Below are positions 42,836 to 64,000 of a stretch of 64,000 bases of DNA, piece after piece. The position numbers and the translations under genes are program-made. Numbering within the stretch: position 1 is the stretch's first letter; each line of letters begins with the position of its first letter. Origin of the DNA: Apostichopus japonicus (taxonomy: Eukaryota > Echinodermata > Holothuroidea > Aspidochirotida > Stichopodidae); the NCBI RefSeq assembly GCF_037975245.1, contig NC_092575.1, positions 7,289,001 to 7,353,000 on the forward strand, given 5' to 3'. The notes beneath the pieces are model-generated. The model was not told where the DNA came from, did not search any database, and saw only the letters and a program-made list of their open reading frames with translations.

Positions 42836-43450
42836 TTTGTATGCCCGATAACTCAACAAGGGAATGATTGATCAATGCTACACTTGGTGGGTGGGTGATC
42901 CATAATTAGTTGATAAACCCTAGCTCATATCATGAATATTAAAGAGGTCACAAGGTCAAACGTCAAAATGATCAAGTTGCAATAACTTGGCAACCACAAG
43001 TTGGAGTTTCTTCAAACTTGGTATGGTGATATTGGTAGACCACCTATACATGCTGGTATGTCTTGCAAATGAAATCATGCATATTTATGAGGAGGCGGGG
43101 CTGAGCATTATAAGTGTAACAGAAGTTTGTATGCACAATAACTAGATAAGGGAATGATTGATCAATAACATACTTAATGGGTGGGTGGTCCATAATGATA
43201 AGATAAACCCTATTGATTTAGGTGATCATATATGAATATTAATGAGGTAACAGGGTCAAACGTCAAAATCTTGAAATTGCAGTAACTAGACAGTCATAAT
43301 CATAAGTCACAGTTTCATCAAATGTGGGTGTATTATTGGTAGGTAGCCTACACATGGTAATATGTGTTGCAGATTTGTTTATTTATGAGGAGGTGTGGCT
43401 TTAGGTTACAAGTTTGTATGATTAATAACTTAACAAGGCAACTATTGATT
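42836..43450. repeat. Tandem repeat of about 290 bp, 2.1 copies
   Basis: GTTTGTATG with GGGAATGATTGATCAAT starts near 42836 and 43127, and a truncated third copy begins near 43411. Units include GGTCAAACGTCAAAAT and ATTTATGAGGAGG. Found 1.8 kb after RWDD4. Confidence 0.88.
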
Positions 43451-43947
43451 TTGCTGCATCATTACATACTTGGAGTATTCCCTGTTAATCAAGATCAATG
43501 AGCAGCAGCAAGGAACCATGAAATGTTTTCATTCTGGGATTTGTTTCTTCACAGAGTGATGCTGGTGGGTCTACGCACAAATTCAGTAATTCTGTAATAT
43601 GAATAAGAAAAGACATAAATTTGTATAAATTTTCACTATGTGTAGAAACGGAAACAAGGTGTGAATGAACTTGAAATGTTTAAATATTACACCCTCTAGA
43701 AGTTATAGATATCAAATATGTGATATGGATGATAAGAAACATAATACTTTTCAATATTAAACCCTTCTTGAAAAAATGCTGCTATTTCTTTTGACTTTTA
43801 TTTGCACCTCTGAATTTCTGCCACTTGTAAAAAAGAAAACATGAATTATGGGTGATTGCTCTATTACGTCACAGCAAGATCGAAATATGGAATAAATTTT
43901 GATAAACAGTTCTTTACTTAAAATGTCGGTCTGTTTTCTAATATTAC

Positions 43948-44229
43948 CGGTGTTGTGGCCGAGTGGATAAAGGTGGTGGCATTTGAAACAATGAGGCTTA
44001 GCAATCGGGAGGTTCCGGGTTCGATACCCGGCCGTGTCATAGTAAGGTGGGTTTTGCATCCAAGAGCAATCTACGGTTGTCCCATCTGAAATGAGTTTCT
44101 TAATTGATAAGATTTCAAATTTGAGTTAAAATTTTAAAATGGAAGCCACCCGACGTGGAAGTTGAAATCCATAACTTGCGGGTTTCTCCCATATTTGTGG
44201 TCGCATAAGCGTCGTAAAAATAATTGCTG

Positions 44230-44265
<36 letters not shown>
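43948..44265 (+). mobile_element. SINE with Ser/Leu-type tRNA head and (ATT)n tail
   Basis: GTTGTGGCCGAGTGGATAAA is a class II tRNA D-arm. A long variable arm and a perfect T-stem CCGGG/CCCGG around TTCGATA follow. The anticodon stem pairs at about three of five positions and the acceptor stem pairs poorly, so it is a SINE head and not a working tRNA. The body continues to an ATT run at 44228-44265. Confidence 0.85.
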
Positions 44266-46135
44266 CTATGGACTAGATGCTCCAGTGATACAACTAAGAG
44301 TCAGTGATAAAGTCAGACAGTGCGATATTTGCGATCAGATAGGAGCTGTTTTGCCTCCTGGCGTGGCTTTTTTGTCATCTTAATGTTATCGTGATTTTGT
44401 CCTTTCTGGTTGGAGTCAACACGAGCATTTTATAGGTAGTGCGCCCTGTTGTCAGAGCTGTTTAAGGTTTTGCTGTTCGTGCATGATATGAACCAAGGCG
44501 ATTGAATTTTACCTTCCATCATGCAACACATCGGACACCACGAGACGCATCCCGATTGATTATTAACCCATGCTGTTGTTCCTCTGTAGCGCCCTCACTT
44601 TCATTCAGTCGCTCTCCTTTCTCAGATTTGAGCAGTTTTAACCGTTAGGCCCCTCCCCCCCCACCCCCCCCCCCCAAAAAAAGAAACAGTAGATAATCAA
44701 TGTGGTCGTGCCAAGCAAGCTGATAATCCGTTAGTTCAAGATACATGTATAGGTGAGACGCGTTCGACAACGCGGTGAGATATAATAAACATCAGGCACA
44801 AGGCCCGTATAGCCAGAGGCGAGATATATTTTGTAAGGGCGTGGGAGAGGGGAGGGGATGTTTGCTGATATCCGTCAGGGGAAGGGGTGCCCTTCCCTTT
44901 GAAAAATGTAACCGTTTCGAACTAAAAAGAATCAACCGGTTAACCGTCGAAATATATCGAGAAAGCACAACTCTGGGCTTCTTAACACTTACATTTTCCG
45001 AGGGTCCCCTTGCATCCCCCCTTCCCCCTGTGAGTGGAGGGGAGTAGGGTGGAAGGACTATACACAAAACCCCAACAAAGTGAGTCAGATTATTTGTAGC
45101 CTGCTTTTGTGTCAGGATAGAGAGAAGGACAGGCAGGGGGTTGTCATAATTTTTCTTTATTCTATTGATTATCTCAAGTTCATTTGTCACTTCATTTTCT
45201 TGTTAATACCTGATTTTAACTCAATACTTGCAAGTCAAAGATAATGAGTAAAATACTGTGTACCTTATATACTTCCACATCTATATAGAGCATGGAACTT
45301 AATTATGATCAAGTGAGGAAAGAAGTTTTTCTTTTTTTTCTGACGTATATAAGTTCTTTAAAATGCAAGGAACTGTGTTGACTGTTTCTTCTTCGTAAAA
45401 TATATTGTTCTACTTTCTTGTAAAGGAAGACACGTTGAAAACACTAGACGTCAGTTGTTTTGTCATTCGGTTTACAACTGAAAAATGACATATTTTGTTG
45501 CGTGTAAGCATAACACATTTACAGAATGTCTAATGACATCTGTGTAGTCAAAATTAATGCCAAGGTTGAACTCAAAGTTGATCAAGGCTGAATTAAACAT
45601 TAGTCAGAATTTTTTTTTGTTATTTACAAAGGAAGAGAAAAAGAACGTGTTTTCCCTTTATTCTGTTTTACAAAGTGTATACACAACGAGAGTCTTTTCG
45701 GTTAATTTTGGATCGGTGTTGTTATAACTAATTTTAAGATTAACTATCAAAATTTAAAATAATGGATTTCATCCTCCCCAATATGTAGAAAAACTTTGGA
45801 GGGTCCAAAACTATACAAGATAAAATTGTTTTATAAATCTTTAATGAATTAAACGAACCCTAAAACTTGGGACAAAGTGATCACCTTTATCGTTATTATT
45901 TTCACAAAGAAGTCTGTATTAACTAATGACCGAAGTTCCTCCCCCCCCCCCCCGTAAGGTCGTAGGGTCGTTGTCGTATGCACACGCGCACAACTTCATT
46001 CAAGGTTCAGTTCTCTTACTTACAATACGTTACTGTTTTATCATCAGCTAACGTGATCCCGCAAACTGTCAATCATAATAACTGACAAAGTGAAACATCG
46101 GATACAGTGTCATTCACCTGAATACACACACGCAC

Positions 46136-46137
<2 letters not shown>
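44266..46137. other. Spacer without a recognised gene
   Basis: Contains poly-C/A junctions near 44648-44685 and a G/C-rich segment at 44820-45040 (GAGGGGAGGGG, CTTCCCTTTG) resembling the interior of the hAT MITE at 29304. No ends were found there. Confidence 0.4.
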
Positions 46138-46231
<94 letters not shown>

Positions 46232-46294
46232 GTACATGTACATATATATATATATATGTACATGTACATGTACATATGTATGTATATATATATG

Positions 46295-46385
<91 letters not shown>

Positions 46386-46390
46386 ATATA
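46138..46390. repeat. Long compound (AT)n/(ACATGT)n microsatellite
   Basis: About 250 bp of AT dinucleotides broken by GTACATGTACAT blocks. It yields false open frames of alternating Tyr and Ile on both strands. Confidence 0.97.
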
Positions 46391-59240
<12,850 letters not shown>

Positions 59241-62200
59241 CCTTATTTCTTTGCAGATGGAATGAAGTCATTTTTTGTAACTGTTAGGCAAGTTATTCGT
59301 TACTCGTTCAAGATCAAGGAAAGATGGTTGGACTTGGTTCTTCGTTAGCTCCGAGAGGGATACTTTTAGAATCACGATCGTTCCACTGTGAGACTATGAG
59401 AGAGACGGTAAACGTAATCTAGAGCTCAGATCACTGTTTCGTTACCCAGACGACAGACGTGTAGGCTTCCGGCAGACGCTTATTTGGAAAATGAAATGAA
59501 AATAAAGTGAAATAATAGGAATTACCACAGTGGACGAGGAGATCATCTGTAAATCATGTTTCGTGGAACCAGTACACCGACAAAGGGCGATTCAAATGTG
59601 TTTGTGCTTCTACTTCTGTTAGAACGAAAGCCCTGTCAATCGGAAAATAATTTATACGGATCGGTGGGACTTTCGTTCGATTAGAAGCAGGAGCTATCAT
59701 CGTGAAGATTTCATATTTTTGTGAGAATATTAAAATCATGGGAAGGATTATTCCAAAGAAATCGGAAAGCTCATCAATTCTCGATCCAATTCTTCAACAT
59801 GGCATCGTGGTTTTCAACATTGACATGCCGGATGAAACCGAGTCACATCAGATTGTATCGACGTATCCTTTACAAAATGCTACTCTTTTTCTTGTATGAA
59901 TATTCGTAACGATATTAACATATGCTTAAACGTTGTGACAAACTTTGAATCGTTCTTCAGCTTTAACGCCGTGATTATATGTTATATGTAGAATTTCTTG
60001 TGTTTGCTTTGAAAAGGGAAGACCTTTGAAATGAGAAATTCTTGATAGCCGAAGGGGGAGGGGGGAGGGTTGATAATAACTCATGGGAGATATGGACAAG
60101 AGGTCCACCAAGGCTCTTCCTTACTCTTATTTTTCTCCTGCCCCCCCCCCCACACCCTTTCCCGGTGACTGATTGTCTGTTAGCATATACGTGATCTCTA
60201 AGTTTTTATCTTATCTTTATCTTATCTTATCTATTCGGCAAGTTCCATATTCGTTTTAATGATGTTGTTTTTCTCTTTCTTCGATTTCATGGAAATACAA
60301 TAACTAATCAACAAAATATGCGCTTACGTTACCCGGCTCTATTCAGTCCGCGCAAATCAAGTGTATGTGAGTGAGGTCGCTAGATTATGAAGTTGTAACT
60401 TCCCAATCCGGTGATTTCTACTCGCCTGCTAATGCAACTACGTACATGAGGCATTTGTTATGCATGTGTGCATTTGTGTTGAACTCTTAGCAAGTGTCGC
60501 GTGCAAGTCGCGTGGGGACGAAAATTGGAGAGCGAAAAAAAAAAAGAGAGGAAAATGAAGCGACGTGGATGGGAAAGATCGATTCAAAGAGTGAACGGCG
60601 AAGGACATCATGCCTTGAATCTATTGATTGTGGAGAGTTTTAACTGTATCCAGAACCTCGGTTAGGGTGTGTGAAGCCACGCCTCTTTACGCCTACAAAG
60701 TGAGCACAATCCAACGCCAGCTTGCGTTGCATTAGTATGATCACATAGTATTCTGTTCATGCGAGTCCGTCAATTCGAAAGTATGTTTGCCGCAGAATGT
60801 TCTAACTTTTTTTTAACCAAAGTCTGTAATTGCAAATTTATTATACTCTCGTAAACATTCTGGACCGTAAAGGTTTGAAAATATACAATAGTTTACACTT
60901 TTTGCCAAGCAAAATAGCAACTTAGTTTTAATGTTCTTAATATTATGGACTAAAATTGAACATCATACAGCGCAACATACTTAGTTTACAAGATACAAAT
61001 AATTGTATCTTCAGAAAAATGTTCGATGTTATAAGGCAGTTAATTGTTACTTCAGTAGGCGTATCTTGGCTGCCAGTGTAGGTTACATTTGAACCACATT
61101 AAAATGATAGTTTAGAGGATATTGTAGGCCTTCTTAGGACAGTTGAAAAACGAACATACTTCCTTTAAGCATTCTGGTAACATTTACGTTTATATTGGTT
61201 TATGTATACCGTTTTCCAGATAAATACCTTTTGAAGTTGAGACGTTTCGCAAGAAAAGTGAACTTGGAGGAAACGTTTGTGATGTCATAGCAGGACTCTA
61301 TCAACTTGGTTTTATGTTTTTCTTTAGATATTAATAATGTCAATGTTTTCTTCTTCAAAATTGTGCCATGCATCTCAGTATGGGTAAACCTCCGTCCTTG
61401 GTAAATTGTTAACTTCACATCCCCTTATAGGTAAAGTAGAGATCCTATTCAATCCAATAGGTCAACGTAGAAGTATACATTATGCTGTCTGTGTGCATCT
61501 ATGACATCACACCATTTTGCCTCAAGTTCATTGAAGGTTCAAACTGCATGTGACAATTTCGATTATTAACATTTAGAGGACGCCATACAGAAATTGCAAA
61601 CAAATTTCACCAGCCAAAACAAAAAATATCCTCTGGACTGTCCATTTAATTGTCTACATGTAGACCAATCGTAACCGTCATGAAGGTAGACGCTGATGGC
61701 CTACCCCCTTGGCACAAAACTAAGCCCCCCCCTGCCCCCTCCCTCACAAAACTAAACGAAAGTGTAGTAGGCCTTGCCGTATATTACTATGATTAAATTC
61801 TTCTTGCAGTCACGATGCTTGCTGCTACTACAGCGTTCCCTTCATACTTGAATAACCTATTAATTGTATTAATTGCTTGTAATATACTGCAGTATAATAT
61901 GCAACGGATAATGAGATTTCTTTTTATTTAAATTCTATACACCCTTAATTATAAAATGGATTCGTCGGATTCGCTTGTTTACTTTGGCGCTGTCCAAATA
62001 TTCCTGCGAAAAAATTCCAAGGCTGTTTTTCTCAATTCTATGCAACTGGAAAATTGTGTTCATGTTTTCTTTTGGCCGCGTAGAGACATTTCCTTAATGG
62101 ATCGATCCTCGTTCGAAGAATCTTTCCTTTTGAAATACAGATCTCTAATGGAATATACTGCAAGCCGTCTGCTCATCGTGAAAGCGCGGTAAAAAATATA

Positions 62201-62344
62201 CATGGAAGAAATTTTGATTCGTATTGTCTACATTGCAACAGTCTCAGAATAGATAATGGTGTAATAAATAAATAAAATTAAAAGCGGGAAGGATTGTGTA
62301 TCAGACAGAACAATTTATAGTCTACTGTGGATGAAGTCTTTAAA

Positions 62345-62487
62345 TTAACATACATGTTGTACTATTACCATGGGGATTATGCATAGCCTATCCCATACAT
62401 GATATACTATTACACTGGGGACTTATGCATAGCCTATCCCATACATGATATACTATTACACTGGGGACTTATGCATAGCCTATCACA
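62345..62487. repeat. Tandem repeat of about 61 bp, 2-3 copies
   Basis: TACTATTACACTGGGGACTT followed by ATGCATAGCCTATCCCATAC occurs twice in full, plus one diverged copy at the left. Confidence 0.9.
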
Positions 62488-63078
62488 TGTATTGACTTGA
62501 TCAAGGACCTGGACATCAGACGATCCCTGTCTTTATAACATCTTTACAATGTTATTTTCGCAATTAAGTTGTGAATATTGTCATGAGACCGTTTATTTTA
62601 AATTGTCCAACGTCAGGGATTATAGCCTCCTTTCTTCTGTGATGCCCACTATTGCCCTGGCGAGAGTCAATAGTTATCAAGTATACAATGTCATAAATTG
62701 CAATAGAGCACGGTCTGGAACTCCATACCCCCTTCCCCACCCTACTCCGCTCACCTGGATCCCCAAGGCTACGCCATGAAACGCCTAACGAGGGGTGGTA
62801 AGTATAGGAGGACAGTTGCGGGACCCAAGCTTGCATCATGAGCGGAATATAGGTGCACGTGTGCCAATGAATACATGTGAAAGAATGGTGTATTCGAGGC
62901 ACAGTTCTTCTTCACAGCAAGAGTTTCTTTGATGACTTCCTTTTTACAGGATTCACGGTGAGCACATTGTGAATACAATCAGGTATGACTGTCATGATTC
63001 CATGTAAACATTCGAGTTAGGTTTTCCTTAATCCTAAAGAAAATTTTAGTCTTTTTGTGTTAAGCTGTAGGCCTATAC

Positions 63079-63081
<3 letters not shown>

Positions 63082-63125
<44 letters not shown>

Positions 63126-63170
63126 CGTTTTCAGTTATATATATATATATATATATTACATATATATTAC
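63082..63170. repeat. (AT)n microsatellite
   Basis: Two AT runs separated by AACGTTTTCAGTT. Confidence 0.93.
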
Positions 63171-64000
63171 ATGCACATTCGTCTTGTCATAACATTTCAA
63201 GGCGTATTTCAACCCATTCAAGAATCACCTGCGCTGATTCGGATGCGGAATAAAATAAAAACATTCTTTCTTATACATCAAGACATTTCGACTGAAAACC
63301 TTCACGGATATGTTATTGTCCCCCCCCCCCCCCCCCGTCATTTTGCATCCATGATAAGATGATAAGAGCCTTGCCATTAAGCGGAAGTAAATGAAGGTTG
63401 CTGTAAACAAATGGAAATTATTGAGCAACATATCTGTTGTAATTTGTATACAATAGTAATGCTGTCTTTCTTTGAGGAATCACTGGTTTGTGTGGGTGAG
63501 TAAGTGAGTGTGAGTGTGTGTTTATATTTTTTATTAAACAACCTTAAAATCATGATTTCTGATAAAGATGTCATAAAAGCATTGCATGAAATGACTTGAT
63601 TGAGAGATTGCGAAATAATATTTTCTCTTGTAACTTTTTTATTATTAAGAAAGACATTCAAATTCGATATTCATTAATTAAAGGATTTCGCTGATAAAAG
63701 ATATATGATAAATTTGGAAAGGACGTTACGGATACCGCCACTCACATTGGATGTAACACGCAGTCTTTTCATGAGGCTTGCTATATAGCATTGTACTCGT
63801 GCACGCATGCGTGCGTGCATATAATATCATTCAATTTCACATTGATTACATAAAACAATGATGTTCCCCTACTCTCGGGTTATGTCGAATGTTTTATCAG
63901 GTAACATTACTTACAGCTATGATGTAATCTCCCCTTAGATTATTTGGAACACTAGCATGTTTACATAAGACATTATTTACATAAAAGTGATGATGTTCCT

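Noticed and set aside
43948-44040. tRNA-Ser/Leu gene
   Set aside because: The T-arm is perfect but the anticodon and acceptor stems do not pair properly, and a SINE body with an ATT tail follows.
44775-45190. Overlapping open frames of 90 and 132 codons
   Set aside because: They fall in a G/C-rich, MITE-like segment, have no family match and are mutually antisense.

Overview
This is eukaryotic, animal nuclear DNA. It has spliced genes with GT/AG introns, AT-rich introns and spacers, many SINE, LINE and hAT-like elements, and minisatellites, and it shows no operon structure. Gene content (TRMT2A, RWDD4, a THAP fragment) and a CR1/L2-like LINE with tRNA-headed SINEs carrying the LINE-like tail suggest a marine invertebrate deuterostome, probably an echinoderm. 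That placement is inference; nothing here fixes the species.

Layout. (1) 1-17909, minus strand: tRNA (uracil-5-)-methyltransferase homolog A (TRMT2A). I traced fourteen coding exons by splice sites, phase and protein similarity; the 3' end, including the catalytic-Cys region, lies beyond base 1. Its introns hold a SINE plus a 5'-truncated LINE (1005-2922), a 41-bp minisatellite, two MITEs, a 63-bp higher-order minisatellite (11577-13050), a partial duplicate of exon 4, and a 170-184 bp array that has amplified the exon 2 splice acceptor. (2) 18131-18378, plus strand, head-to-head with TRMT2A: a THAP zinc-finger domain broken by one frameshift. (3) 22931-23800: a tandem array of about 300-bp units with an open minus-strand frame in three copies. 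(4) 24717-29037, minus strand: part of an unrecognised gene encoding a large, charged, probably nuclear protein, with one 3.38-kb exon and one short downstream exon. (5) 29304-30036: a hAT-type MITE with 12-bp inverted ends and a perfect 8-bp target duplication. (6) 32269-41017, plus strand: a complete RWDD4 gene, 8 coding exons, 186 codons. Its introns hold two tRNA-headed SINEs, a small MITE and a repeat carrying nuclear-receptor-type half sites. (7) 41018-64000: AT-rich spacer with a tandem repeat, a tRNA-headed SINE, long (AT)n tracts and a 60-bp tandem repeat, but no gene I can defend.

The genes do not form an evident pathway: TRMT2A is a tRNA modification enzyme, RWDD4 is a small RWD-domain protein, and the charged protein is unassigned. 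The most unusual features are in the repeats: amplification of a real splice acceptor inside TRMT2A, a SINE/LINE pair sharing a tail, and a repeat array with an open frame next to the unrecognised gene. I found no convincing wholly new biological system.
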